64,000 nucleotides of DNA from Cornus controversa (taxonomy: Eukaryota > Streptophyta > Magnoliopsida > Cornales > Cornaceae), in assembly GCA_026545225.1 (NCBI GenBank), contig CM048845.1:87571033-87635032 (forward strand), given 5' to 3'. Each line of letters starts with the position of its first letter. Position 1 is the first letter of the stretch. The notes under the pieces were generated by a model that was not told the DNA's origin, did no database searches, and saw only the letters and a list, made by a program, of their open reading frames with translations. The translations under genes were made by a program, and so were the position numbers. Below are positions 12,418 to 24,019 of this stretch, piece after piece.

Positions 12418-13147
12418 TCATTTATCACTCCTAGAGTAAAATTTTTTTAAAATTTTCCTATATTTAAGGATATAACATTTACTTTCAAAAACTCTACAGT
12501 ATTTAATGTTGGACGTCTTTCCATACCATAGTTCATATGAAGTCTTTTCAGTTCCAAGCCTAAGGTACACCCTGTTCAAAACATGACAAGCAGTGCTTAT
12601 AGCTTTAGCCCAAAAGTGTTTAGCTAACTTACTCTCATGAAGAATAGTGCGTGTCATTTCTACAATTGTCTTATTTTTCATTTCAACTACACCATTCTGC
12701 TGGTGCAGACAGTTCATGACTTATGTCAAGACTATTCACAATATTCAATGTAAGGTCTAGGTTCAAACTCATCTCCTCTATCACTCATAACATGAGTTAT
12801 TGCTATCCTTTCTCATTCTGGATTCTTAGGCAAATTGACCTAAAGAAAAAAAAACATCAGACTTTTCTCTCAAGAAAAGCAATAAAAGTAAATATAAAAA
12901 AATCATCAACCATAACAAACATATACTTTTTACCACTTATGCTTTGAGTTCTTATTGGACCCATTAAATCCATATGAATCAGTTCTAATGGTCTCGAACT
13001 GACTTGATACTTAAGTCTCTTGTGTGACACTCTAGTTTGCTTACCTAATTGACATGGTCCATATATCTCATATGTTGGCCTTTTTAATTTAGGCAAACAT
13101 CGAATTCGTTTATGATTAGACAAACTTATCAAATAATTGTAATTCAC
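12418..13147 (-). pseudogene. Copia C integrase
   Basis: Two frames. 12857-13147 covers the GAG-pre-integrase and the start of the core (PLELIHMDLMGPI, then VMVDDF). 12418-12717 covers the core C-terminus (QQNGVVEMKNKTIVEMTR, HFWAKAISTACHVLNR). The two are offset by a frameshift and a stop-rich gap at about 12720-12850, so the integrase is not intact. Confidence 0.85.
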
Positions 13148-13165
13148 ATGACCAAGTCTCCTATG

Positions 13166-13801
13166 CTACAAAATAACTTCATCAGTCACAACAAAAAAAC
13201 ACATATGTGAAGGATTAGAAAATATCACATAACAATTATTAGAAGTTCTAGATCTTTTCAAAACACAATCACCTAACTCATTAGTTACAAAACATTCATA
13301 TTGAGTAAAATTAACTTGAAAATCATTATCACATATCTGACTAATACTCAACAAGTTTGCAGCTAAACCTTTAACATATAGAACATTTTTTAATTCACCA
13401 AAAGCTAGAAAATCAATTTTACCTTTACCACTCACTTTAGATGCATTGTCATCACCAAAAGTAATAGACCCACCAATATAATTCTTAATAGTGGTAAACA
13501 ATGTTCTATCCCCATTCATATGCTTAGAGCAACCACTATCAAAGTACCAACCTATAGGACCGAGTGCTCTAAGTGCAGTGTGCATGACAAAACATTTCAG
13601 ATTATTCTTTTTCACCCAAACAGTTTCAGATTTATGATCAAATGATTTCCTAACTATTTTAGAATCAGAATTATCAGTTTCAAGGGATTGTTTCTTCTTG
13701 ATATTATATTTACCTTTATGAGATTCTAGAACATAATTAAAGCAATTCAATTTATCAAATTTTTTTTTCAATTCCTGTTGCTTCTTTTCAAATTCTTTCA
13801 T
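13166..13801 (-). pseudogene. Copia C aspartic protease and gag/pol linker
   Basis: 211 codons. The retroviral-type protease motif is WYFDSGCSKHMNGD, with Cys where Ala is usual (DSGA). Downstream are SITFGDDNASKVSGKGKI and LLSISQICD, then the start of GAG-pre-integrase. The Asp-Ser-Gly core is kept. Confidence 0.85.
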
Positions 13802-14335
13802 CTAAATAAGCAAAACTCTTGAATTGTCTAAATTTTTACGTTTTTTCAATTCAATTTTTGTCTTCTGACTCTTATACTTGATGTGACTATTTTCTCCACA
13901 AAAATGGCATGTTGGAGCAAGTTTTAGAGTATGAGTAATAACAGAAGGCTTAGTCTCAACTTTTACAAAAATATCTTTTGATTTTAAATATGACAAATCC
14001 TTTGAAGTTGAAATCAATTCTTCTTTATTACTCAAATTTTTTGTAAAATCCAACTTTCCAAATTTGCAAGTGTCTGTGTTAAATTTTTGGAAAGGCTGAT
14101 TAGATTTAACAAGTTCACAATTCAAATTATCAATCTTATGCTCAAGTGAATTATTAAACATTTTACTATGTTTAACTTCCTGTTCCAGAAATTCAACTTT
14201 AACAAGAAGATTCATCTTTTCATATCTAAGTTCCTCTAAATTTTTATTGGTGATAAACACTTCCAATTTATAAATATCTCTATCAAGTTCAACAAGTTTC
14301 AATTTTCCTAACAAATTTTCATAATCTCTTTTCAA
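13802..14335 (-). pseudogene. Copia C gag with zinc knuckle
   Basis: 177 codons. A coiled-coil-like Lys/Glu/Leu-rich segment is followed by a CX2CX4H zinc-knuckle-like motif (CHFCGENSHIKYKSQ) in which the final Cys is replaced by Ser. The N-terminal half of gag seems to be missing between this frame and the PBS (14336-14478). Confidence 0.7.
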
Positions 14336-14478
14336 CTTAGATCACTCAAGATACATACCAGTTATAGAATTAAAAAATTGAGGTAAAACAATTTCATCAT
14401 CAGAAGATATATTATGAGACATCTTGGAATTCACAACTAAATTAACCAAACAAAATCTAACTCAGAATTGAGCAACCC

Positions 14479-14490
14479 GCTCTGATACCA
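14479..14490 (-). promoter_or_regulatory. Primer-binding site of Copia C
   Basis: On the minus strand reads TGGTATCAGAGC, complementary to the 3' end of initiator methionine tRNA, two bases from the 5' LTR. Confidence 0.85.
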
Positions 14491-14492
14491 AA

Positions 14493-15786
14493 TGTGAGTT
14501 ACGCGGTACGAAAACGGTTCAGTTAATTTAGAGTGAGATGCTAATCCTTAAACCTAGAGGGGGTGAATATGTCTTCTTGCCCAATTTTTATGATTGATTA
14601 ATTAATTACCCACAATAATTAATAATTAAGCATCCAAACCATTTACAAAATAAATAAAGCAAGTAAGGAAAAGTTAGAGATGATATTAGGAATTTTACGT
14701 AGAAACTCTAGGAAGGAAAAAACCAAAGGGGGTGCAAAAGACCCCAGAAAAACCAATCCACTGTTTCGAAACAAAGTACAACAAACTTTATCCCAGACTC
14801 ACACCCATTCCACTCTAATAAGAACTTGATGCAGAACACCTCAGACTTACAATTGCGACTTCAGATCCAGCTGTTGCAAATTTTTGACTAACGTCACAAT
14901 TCTTCAGAAAGGTAGTAGAAAGAACAAAAATACTCTGCAAGTATTTTGTTTCCTTCGTAGTGATCATTTATCTTCCTCTTTAGATAAAATCTTTGTAGTA
15001 TCAAGGAACCACCTCTGCTGCTCTTGATCAAACTATGTAAACTGATGATGTCTTGAAGATTTCGTTGATCAGATGAAGAAGAACATCACAACTTAAATAC
15101 TTTGTGTGTGTGTGTTCTCAAAAATAAAATTAGTGAAAATTTTTTCTCATAAATCTCTCTTTTAGCTTCAAATATATATTTCTGTTTCTAACAATTAAAT
15201 CATTGAGTCTCCTTTAGGTTGAAGCATAAATAGGTATTTATAAGGTTTAGAGTCCTTAGTGTACTTGAAAAATAAGTTTAAAACATCTAAGAAAAGTTTT
15301 AGAGAAGTCTGGGCTGACTAGGAAAGAATTCGGATCAAAAAGGAAATTTTTGTGCGTATCAACTAAGTTGGACTGGTCCTGATTTCTTGGGACCGATGGG
15401 ACTTTTGCAGAATCGTAGAATATCCAATATTTTGAGAAAAGTCAGACCAGTCCTAATTTTTGGGAACTGGTGGGACTTTTAGGACATGCTGAATTTCGAA
15501 AGTCCTGAGAAAAGTTGGATCGGTCCTCATATATGGGGATCGGTGGGACTTTTGAAAAATTCAGTTTTTACATTTAAAGCATATTTTCTAAGTCCTAAAC
15601 CCATCGAACTTCAAAATACAGTGTCCTCACTCACGTACCTGTACTAATGATGTCCTCATCAAATCCACGGTATTGAGACGCCTTTTGTTCAGCTTTGAAG
15701 ATTGAAACATAAGATCAACCAAAAATTACAACTCGATCAACAAGTTTTGACATTGAAATTAGCCAATTACAATTATATGTTTCACA
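14493..15786 (-). repeat. 5' LTR of Copia C
   Basis: 1294 bp, the partner of 9815-11021. It carries about 87 bp extra near 14665-14752 (GGAAAAACCAAAGGGGGTGC region) and the same palindrome-pair units at about 15365-15550. Confidence 0.85.
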
Positions 15787-17340
15787 ATAACTTGACTTAC
15801 CACGTTCTCGAGAAATTTGACTTTATTACAAATATCCAGAATTTTTGATGTACCTTCATTAAGCATCTTCCGTAGCTTACCACTTTTAATTATCAAGGAT
15901 TCTCTTTCAATTTCCACAAAATCCATTTGTTTGTATTGTTTTTGTAGGTCCTTTTAATTTTGACAGTCTCAGTAAACAACTCTACGAAAGCTTTGGACAA
16001 TTCTTCCTTAGTTGATTTTTCACTTTTTTCATCTTCAGAATCATCAGACCTAACTTAACTCAGAGTTGTGGACTTATCTGTTTCACCTACATTAGAAGAA
16101 GAAACTTTAGTAGTATTATCATTCAATAAAGTAACAAAAATAAGAGCATCATTCTTAATAGAATAATCATTATCAGAGTTAGAAGAATCAGACTTGAAAA
16201 TAATAGTTTTCATGGCTTTTTTTTTATCTTTCCAACTTTTCTTAGCACTAAAGCTATTATTCTTAGGACTTGGACATTGAGTAGATGTGTGATTTTTACC
16301 ACAACATGTCCAACAAGTGATTTCAACATCTTTAGAGTCTTCTACTTCTTTTTCCTTCTTATCATTTCCTTTAAATAATGGACCTTAACTTTGGAATTTA
16401 GAAGAATTTTATTTCTTAAAATTTTTATCCTTTCATATTTAAGAATCTTCCTAAATTTCCTAGCCAAGAGTGCGACATCATTATCAAAATCATATTCAAA
16501 ATTCAACATTTTCAGCTTCAAATTTTAAACAATTTGAAATATTTGACTAATTTGAAGACTTAGAAGTCTTTGAAGATTCTAAAGTCAATTTTTTGTATTT
16601 CTGAAGCTTTGGATACTTATATCAAAAGTTTGAATAGATCCTACTAATTCTTTCACATCCATTTGTCTATATCTCTACTCTCATATAAAGTTTCCAACAT
16701 AGCTCAAAACCTATTAGGAAATGACCTAACGATTTTTCTGACAAACTAAAAAGGTGGAATTATTTATCCAAGGTTAGCACAACAACTTTGAAAAATATCA
16801 TTAAACTCAGAATAAAAATCAGAAAATATCTCATCTTCATCCATTGTAATTGTTTCAAACCTAGTTGCGAGCATTTGTAACTTTGACTTCCTTACCTTGG
16901 GAGTACCCTCATGAGTTAACTGAAGAATATTCCAAACTTCTTTCAAAGTGGAACAAATAAAGATTCTAGCAAATTCAAATTGAACAACAAATTAAATATA
17001 ACACATAACCCCTTATTGTCATCATTAGCATTATCATGCTTAGAATTTGATCAAGTTGCTTTATCATTCTCTACAGTTATCATGATATCTCCAATACAAG
17101 TAGTAAAGGTAGGAATTTTGTAACCATTCTCTACAGACAGCCAAACTTTTTTACCTTGTGATTTAAGAAAAAAATTTGTGCGAGATTTTCAAAAAATATA
17201 ATTTGAACCATCAAACAAAGGAGTTCATTGAACCGAGCCGCCCTCTTTTATATAGAATCTATGTTGAGTTTTGAAACCAAAAATACTTTTTTTGATTTTA
17301 AAAATAATTTTCGCAAGGAACTACTCACAAATTAGAGAAC
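15787..17340 (-). pseudogene. Copia B gag, N-terminal and zinc-knuckle portion, broken
   Basis: On the minus strand, 16764-16946 encodes a UBN2/gag-type segment (MKEVWNILQLTHEGTPKVRK, then LQMLATRFETI). Further on (about 16320-16270) a complete CX2CX4HX4C zinc knuckle reads CWTCCGKNHTSTQC. Between and after them the frame is broken by stops. The coding sense ends at Copia C's insertion point. Confidence 0.75.
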
Positions 17341-17343
17341 ACT

Positions 17344-17355
17344 GCTCTAATACTA
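17344..17355 (-). promoter_or_regulatory. Degenerate primer-binding site of Copia B
   Basis: Minus strand TAGTATTAGAGC, two changes from TGGTATCAGAGC, directly next to the LTR start at 17358. Confidence 0.65.
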
Positions 17356-17929
17356 ATTATGAGTTGCGCGGTGCGGAAGCGACTGCGAAAGTTTAATTAA
17401 AACCTAGAGGGGGTGAATAGGTTTACTTGCTCGTTTGCTTAATTTTTCAGAATATTTCAATTTTAAGTTCAATTAAAAATTAAAGCAATCCCACAAAGAC
17501 AATAAATAAATTAAAGTGCAATAAAATAAAGAATGCACCACGTGAAAAATTCAAAACGGGAAAAAATCATAGGTGAGGCTATTGTCTTAGAGAACCAAAT
17601 CTACTATCGTCGAAGCAAAGTATACTATAGACTCTGTCCCAAAATGACACCCACTCCACTCTGATAAGAACTTGATATGGAACGCCTCATACTTACTCTT
17701 GCGATTCCTTCGTCCAATCGCTGTAGACTTAACCAACGTCATAATTCTTTCAGAAAGGTAACTAGAAGAACACAAACACTCATCAAGTATTATGTCCCCT
17801 TCATAGTGTGATATTCTTCTCCTTCCTCATCAACAAATAATTATAGAAGAAACCACACAAACCAGTAACTTGATCAATAAGAAATATCTGAAGCAGTCTT
17901 TGTATGATTGATTAAGCAAAGAGAGATAC

Positions 17930-20110
17930 TATTATGCCTCAGGTTTTTAGACCCAAAACCTGAGGTGTGATGTGGATGGTTTAGGGGTTTAAGATAAATT
18001 AACATTAGTTCATGTTTAAAATTTTTAGAAACACATTTCTTATTGAAAATGTTCATTAAGTGTAAATTTTGGCAATATATCTACATAATTTTGGACTTCT
18101 AAAAATAATGAGAACTTGTATAAAATTTTGGAATTACAAAAGCAACACCTCAAAAAAATACATTCAAACTCCAGAATGAAGTCAACTCCATTTATAAAGT
18201 TTACACACCCAAAACCTATTAACTCATAGGATTCAAGTTCTATAATACATGAGTTACAAACTTCATACACTGTACTCACAAACTCACAATCTTTAATATT
18301 ACATCACTAAACTATTACAAACCAAACACATTGTAAGAGTAACAAAATATACACAAAAGTTCTCCTACATCTAAATATGTAAATCAAGTTATCATGTGTG
18401 TAGGAAATATCATGGTGTAAGCATATAGATCAGCTCTCTAACTTCCACCCTGAGCCAAATCTAGGCGGGGAAAAGAATAGGGGTGAGACAAAATAGCTTA
18501 GTAGAGAATCAATACTACTCTAAAACCTATAACAATTTAATATGCAAGACAATACAAATAGAGAACAATGAGTATTTATAATAATAACATTTAGCAACTT
18601 AAATTAAAATATAAAACAATATTCACAAATAAGAAGTTATGAGTTGAAAAGATTTTCCCTACCTATTAAACAAACCTGCAAGACCCTTATCAGAATCCTT
18701 TCAATTCCATCAACCTCGCGTATGTCTTTATTTCCCTTTGGGACCCTTTAACCTTGCACTCTGCCCCTCGTTTGAACTTTTTAGGACCCTTTAATCCTGG
18801 GACTGTGCCCCTCATGCACTAATGAATTAATTCCATAATTTGTATAATTTCTCAAAACAGCTCCTAATACCACACCATGTCTCAACCTGCCCTTCTCAAC
18901 ATCATTTCTGTCAATTTAAGATATGAACATTTCTTTCATATCGGTGCTAAATTGAATTCACTGTTAATTCAAATACATAAAATAAACAATAGATTCAACA
19001 ATAATAATTTTACATTTTTTTTATCCAAACCATAGCAGAGGCATACCCAAACAAACACATGTCAAGTATAATCTCATAGATTCAAATAGGTTTGCAAAGA
19101 CAGAAATTAGAACCTTAATCCATATATCATAACAACTAAATCTAGTATATAACAATAAAAGATAGTTTTTATACATTAACAAGTAAATATGACAAAAACG
19201 TAACAATTAAGCCATGAAAACCCATATAGAACAAAACCCTAAAGTTAATTCTCTACCTCCCTACGTGGTCAGTGAAGTTTTTGGTCATGTGAAGATTTTG
19301 AGTAGAACCCCCCTTGTCTTTTCTTCTCTCTCGCTCCTCTTTTTCTTTTTATTTTTCCTTTCATGCTCTAGGAAACTCTCTGTTTGCTCCTTTTTTTTCC
19401 TTCATTGCCGAGCTTACCTTCTGTTTGTTTTGTTTTGCTATATAAATGTTAATATAAGTATTAAGTGTATTGTGTGCACTGGTGTCAAGAGGCGGTGGAG
19501 ACTTCCAAAGAAGTTTTTTGACTAATCTAAAATATATATCCCTTTGCCTTCTACGACTTGCTAATATAGTCTAATTAAATGAAAATTGGAAGATTCCACT
19601 CTTCCTTTAGTCCATGTACAATATATCTATATACAATGCACACACATCATATATTGTTGATTATTTTCTTTTATCTTCTTTTTTTTTTTCCTTTTAGTTT
19701 CTGAACCTTTAGTTTCTCACCAGGATGTGGGACGGTTCCTAAGGCTTCCCATGGAGGCTACTTAATAATTTTATTATATATATTTTAATACTTATATGCT
19801 TATGTCACTAATAAATCATAGGATACAAATGAAACTTTAATTAGCAGCTTGTGGTTTTTTTCAAGGCTTTGCATTATTATTATTGGATATATATTACTAT
19901 ATAACATGAGTCGTCAAGTCGTCCATATAGCCTACACATACACATGAATACATAAAAAAATATATAATACAATAGATTTTCTAGTAATTTATAGTTATTA
20001 TCATTATTATTATTTTACTAACTCAGTTAAATATGCATATTTAATCTCAAGTAGACATTAATAAACTCACACTAGAAAATAAAAACAAAATGAAAATTTA
20101 GGATCTTATA
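17930..20110 (-). repeat. Probable solo LTR (Gypsy-like) inside the Copia B LTR
   Basis: 2.18-kb insertion that splits the Copia B LTR. It begins TATTATGCCTCAGG, which reads as a decayed TGTCACGCC start, and opens with an inverted pair (CCTCAGGTTTT...AAAACCTGAGG). It contains the GGGGTGAGACAAAATAGCTT box also present in the LTRs at 24020 and 33974. Flanks GATAC (17925-17929) and AATAC (20111-20115) match 4 of 5. No coding region is seen. Strand is inferred from the shared box. Confidence 0.55.
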
Positions 20111-20879
20111 AATACAACCTAAATCACTCATAGTGTATATATGTGTGATCTCTCAAAAATATAAACAAAAAAATAAAATTCTCTGTCAAAAATATATCTC
20201 AATACTCTAGAAAATAATATCTTTTATGTATATTGAAAGCATTTTGAAAGCATAATAAGAGAGAAATCATATGAGATTTTTAGAGGTTAAAAATCACAAT
20301 TTTTCTTGAAAAACAAGTTAAAAACTAATTGGAAAGGAATCCCAAAGTTTAAGGAAATTTTAGAGTCAAATCCAGGTCAAAATAGGAAGTCTACAGAGCC
20401 AAACAATCACATCAGGAGGCTTAGACTAGTCCAGCCCATACTTGGACCGGTCCAGGGCTCTGCCTTGTAAGGTTTGAAGTCCCAAGACCCTAACCTTGAA
20501 TTTTCTGAAAAATAACCCAAAAATCCAAATTTTCAAGGTCAGAACTTCCCGTTTCGAAATATGTGTTCTCACCACTTTACCTGAACTATGTGACTCTTAT
20601 ACTTGATCAACGATATTCATATGCGATTGAAACCACTCAAAACATCAAATTAACAAAACCTTGTTCAATGCATTGATGTCTTCTTCCAAAGTGTCAAGCT
20701 TCATGCTTTTGAAGATCATATGCATGTTTGGTGTAGAACTTGATGCTCACTCTGAGTCGTCAAATGTATAATCAAGTATAAGAATATGAATGAAAGATTA
20801 CAACTCAATCTTACTCAATTTTGACACCGAACATTGCCAATTACAAATTTATACGTCACAATAACTACTTCTTTAACTT

Positions 20880-21205
20880 GTCGATTTCTTCAAAATTAGA
20901 ACCTGCCATCAACATAAAGTAGCAGTATAATGTAACTCGTATCAAACTTTTTGAAGTAGCAGCAATGGATAGCATTGTATTTGTTGTTGTTATGTCTCTG
21001 CATAAAACTGTCAAATTTTCTGTACCACTGCCTCGAGGCTTGCTTCAAGCTATACAAGCTCTTCGTTAACTTCCACACAAGTTTGTCTTTCCCTTTAACT
21101 AAGAAAACTCTCCGTTTGTTGCATGTAAATCTCCTCCTCTATGTCTCCATAAAGGAAATCAGTTTTCACATCTAACTACTCAAGATGTAAATCCTTAGAT
21201 CCAAC
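20880..21205 (-). pseudogene. Copia A reverse transcriptase, C-terminal part
   Basis: Minus-strand frame 20896-21078 reads WKLTKSLYSLKQASRQWYRK, then IILLLYVDG. In the family the catalytic box is YVDD; here a deletion after the first Asp shifts the frame, and the sequence continues in another frame as AGSNFEEIDKLKK up to 20861. Inactive. Confidence 0.85.
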
Positions 21206-22222
21206 TGTAGACACATAAATTTTGTGATGGTCTAATCACCGTCCAATTGGTCAATAAGTCAAACACTTTTGATCAATTTAATTCTACGATTGCAAATCCC
21301 GTCAACGGACACGTGTCAAAATCTTGAAGGTTCGGACCTTTAAAAAACATATGTAATAATTTGAATTTAAATTTAATTTATTTCCATATAAAAAGAGGCA
21401 AAATCTTTTTTTTCATGGACGTTGATACAATTAATGGGGAGTTACCAAATTAAACCCCCACCATTTTGCCTATAAATACAATGTTACCCTACACATTCAA
21501 GAAGAACACACAGACACACAGGGACAGGAGGGATAGAGAGATCAAGAGAACACAAAATCTCTACGGAACCTTTGCCTCGACCAACACTCGAAGTTCTGAA
21601 GATGAAGAACATCAAGTATGCCGCATAAGTGCCGTTCTACTTCTAAGACCTTCAACCAACGAAGTTCTGAAGATGAAGAATATCAAGCACGCCACACGAG
21701 TGTCATTCTACTTCTAACACCTTCAACTATTGAAAAATTTGAAGACGAATAACATCAAGCACACCACATAAGTGCCATTCTACTTCAAAGACCTTAAATC
21801 TTCAAAGAATCTAAAGATGAAGAACAACAAACACACCATATAAATGCCGTTCTTCTTCTAAGACCTTCAACTATCGAAGAATCTGAAGATGAAGAACATT
21901 AAGCATGCCACACAAGTGTCGTTCTTCTTCGAAGATCTTCAATCCACCTTTTGAGATCAAGCTATATCGGCCCTTGATCGAAAATCCCGTCAAACCTTCC
22001 TTAAAATTGAAGATTTGAAGAAAACTCATCACTACCGGTTCAAGAACAAGCTTTTAAAGCCCTTGCACCAAACTTTAAAGAGATTAAATCAGTGGAAAAT
22101 TCTTTGTTGTAAAAGATTCGATCACAAAGAATTGTATCCATTTTTTTTTTAAATTAACAAAAATTGATCATTTGTTATGCATTTTCGTTCCTAGATTTTC
22201 GGACACGAAATTTGTGTGTACA
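21206..22222 (+). repeat. Solo LTR with perfect TSD in Copia A reverse transcriptase
   Basis: 1017 bp, from TGTAGACACA to TGTGTGTACA (inverted ends), flanked by a perfect 5-bp TSD, CCAAC, at 21201-21205 and 22223-22227. A TATAAATA box at about 21471-21478 on + suggests orientation. No internal retrotransposon sequence remains, so it arose by LTR-LTR recombination. It contains the 72-bp tandem array listed next. Confidence 0.88.
21594..21952 (+). repeat. Tandem repeat, about 5 copies of a 71-72-bp unit
   Basis: Copies start near 21594, 21665, 21737, 21809 and 21881. Each contains a CTGAAGATGAAGAACATCAAG-like start and a GTGCCGTTCTACTTCTAAGA-like end. They lie downstream of the TATA box in the solo LTR, so they would fall in its transcribed leader. 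Confidence 0.85.
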
Positions 22223-22227
22223 CCAAC

Positions 22228-22955
22228 AATGCTCAAAATTGAACAAATGGTATTCAGTTTTACAACCGGAGAAAAGATGTCAATGTAGTCATTCCCTTCC
22301 TTCTGTTACAAGCCTTTGACCACCAATCTAGTCTTGTATTTCTTGGAACAGTCATGTCCCTCTTTAACTCTATACACCCATTTATTATGTAGAGCTTTTT
22401 TCCCAATGGGTAATTCGACTAGCTCCTGTGTACAATTAGAGATAAGGGACTTCATCTTATCTTTCATTACTGGCTCCCATTTGCTCGAGTCCTCTACTTG
22501 TCATGCCTCATTGTAGCAATCAAGTTATCTACCATCTGTCAGCAACAAAAAATTTATGTATTTCCAGTTTGGTACATGCAAATGAGCGGACCTTTTAGGT
22601 GCAGGTGTCGGAGTTGGATTTTTTGGTGCTCGTTGTTTTACAGACATTTCTGGCTGAGGACCTTCATCAATTTGCTGCGCTACACTTCTTACTAAATCAT
22701 CATCTAACTCGACATACTCTAGATTTTCTTGTACCAGGCTAGTGGGCTGTGAAATACCTCTATTCTTTTACATCACTTTTTCATTAATAATCACGTATCT
22801 ACTACGAATGATCTTCTTATTTTATTAATCTCAAAATCGATAACTAAACTTATCTCCTCCATATCCGATGAAGGTGCACTTTAGTGACTTAAGGTCTAGT
22901 TTTCCCTTAGCATGGTCACTAATATGCACATAACTATTATAACCAAACACTTTCA
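22228..22955 (-). pseudogene. Copia A reverse transcriptase N-terminus and integrase C-terminal linker, decayed
   Basis: The sequence continues Copia A colinearly on the minus strand between the RT piece and the integrase piece. No long frame survives; stops and frameshifts are frequent. Assigned by position and by collinearity with Copia polyproteins. Confidence 0.55.
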
Positions 22956-22956
22956 A

Positions 22957-23274
22957 CTATGAAAGATTTACCTCACTGTTACTATAGACTTCTTCTGGTA
23001 TTCGGTGCTCTAATGGCACTGACGGTCCTCGATTAATAAGATAGGTTGTTGTATTGACTGCCTCAGCCCAAAACTGTTTGGGTACACCTGACTGAATGCG
23101 CATACTTCTGGCTCTTTCCGTCAACATTCGATTTAACCGTTCTACCACCCCCATTTTACTATGGGGTTCCTTACACAGTCTATTCCAAATGAATCCTATT
23201 CTCAAAATAGAATTTGTTGAACCCGATGTCTTTATACTCGCCACTGTGTCTAACCTTAACTTTTTGATCTTCAA
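22957..23274 (-). pseudogene. Copia A integrase, core C-terminal half
   Basis: 105-codon frame with KMGVVERLNRMLTERARSMR and PKQFWAEAVNTTTYLINRGP, typical of the Copia integrase core after the catalytic Asp. It is followed by VPLEHRIPEEVY. The N-terminal half (23275-23560) is out of frame. Confidence 0.85.
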
Positions 23275-23559
23275 GTCTGTCTCATTCTCTACTATGGCCT
23301 TTCACCTCTTGAACACCCCAAATACATCAAATTGTGCACCAAAAAATAAACCCATACCTTTCGTGTATGATCATCGATGAAAGTCACAAAATAGGACTTT
23401 CTGCCAATGGATAAGACTGAGGTCAGCCCTAGACATCTGTGTGAACTAACTCAAGATTTTTACTTTTTAGAACTATGCCACTCTTCTTAAAACAAACCCA
23501 TTTTTATTTGTCGTACACATAATTCTCACAAAAATTGATATCAATTGATTTCAGCCATG

Positions 23560-23835
23560 TTACTTTCCCCAACGAGTGCATGACTTGAGCCATTTTTCAC
23601 TAATGTGACCTAGTCTCTGGTGCCATATCTTGTGATCTTTTTTACTTTCTACAATCGCTATTGACACTTTAGCATTGGCAGTTATGTAGAGAGAGCTATT
23701 TTTCTTACCACGTGCTATGATCATAGCGCCTTTAGAGACTTTCCACGAATCTCCGATGAATTTAACAGTATAACCTTCATCTGACAATTGCCTAACGAAA
23801 ATTAGATTCCTGCTCAAGTCTGGGATGTGTCTCAA
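23560..23835 (-). pseudogene. Copia A GAG-pre-integrase region
   Basis: 91-codon frame: RHIPDLSRNLIFVRQLSDEG, then KIWHQRLGHISEKWLK, the conserved zinc-binding HX(3-5)H pre-integrase box of Copia. It lies directly downstream of the protease. Confidence 0.85.
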
Positions 23836-24019
23836 ATCCTTCAGCTTCCAAACAGATTTAGTCAGTTTAATCTATATATCACTCTTGTTGACTTCGTTGC
23901 ATAACTGATCATCACCGAGATACACGTTACCAAGCTTACCGAGTGAATAACTAATAAATATGTCTCAGTTTGAGGTAGCGTGAAACGAGGCCCCAAAGTC
24001 AATCACCCATGAATTTTGC

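Larger units (their letters stand above)
9815..15786 (-). mobile_element. Copia element C (inner), both LTRs, internal deletion of RT and RNase H
   Basis: LTRs lie at 9815-11021 and 14493-15786, both TGTGAG...CACA on +. The right (5') LTR is adjacent to a PBS and the left (3') LTR to a polypurine tract, fixing minus-strand orientation. The internal region is about 3.5 kb and reads gag, protease, integrase, then a linker, and stops before reverse transcriptase. The size difference of 87 bp between LTRs is explained by an insertion near 14665-14752 in the right LTR or a deletion in the left. Flanks ATAAT (9810-9814) and ATAAC (15787-15791) are an imperfect 5-bp TSD. Confidence 0.85.
9360..20860 (-). 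mobile_element. Copia element B (outer), split by Copia C and by a solo LTR; 3' part missing
   Basis: The 5' LTR occupies 17358-20860, interrupted by a solo LTR at 17930-20110; without it the LTR is about 1.32 kb, matching the related Copia C LTR. The primer-binding site is at 17344-17355 (two changes from the initiator-Met PBS). gag lies at 15787-17340 and resumes at 9360-9814 beyond Copia C, with a short frame at 9522-9704 (GKSVGGKTILGYVGSSSKGQ). Everything 3' of gag is absent. B itself lies in Copia A's reverse transcriptase: the sense-strand frame for AGSNFEEIDKLKK stops at its right border (20861). Confidence 0.75.

Noticed and set aside
21466-21717. 83-codon + frame in the solo LTR
   Set aside because: Created by the 71-72-bp tandem units; stops appear in the later copies.
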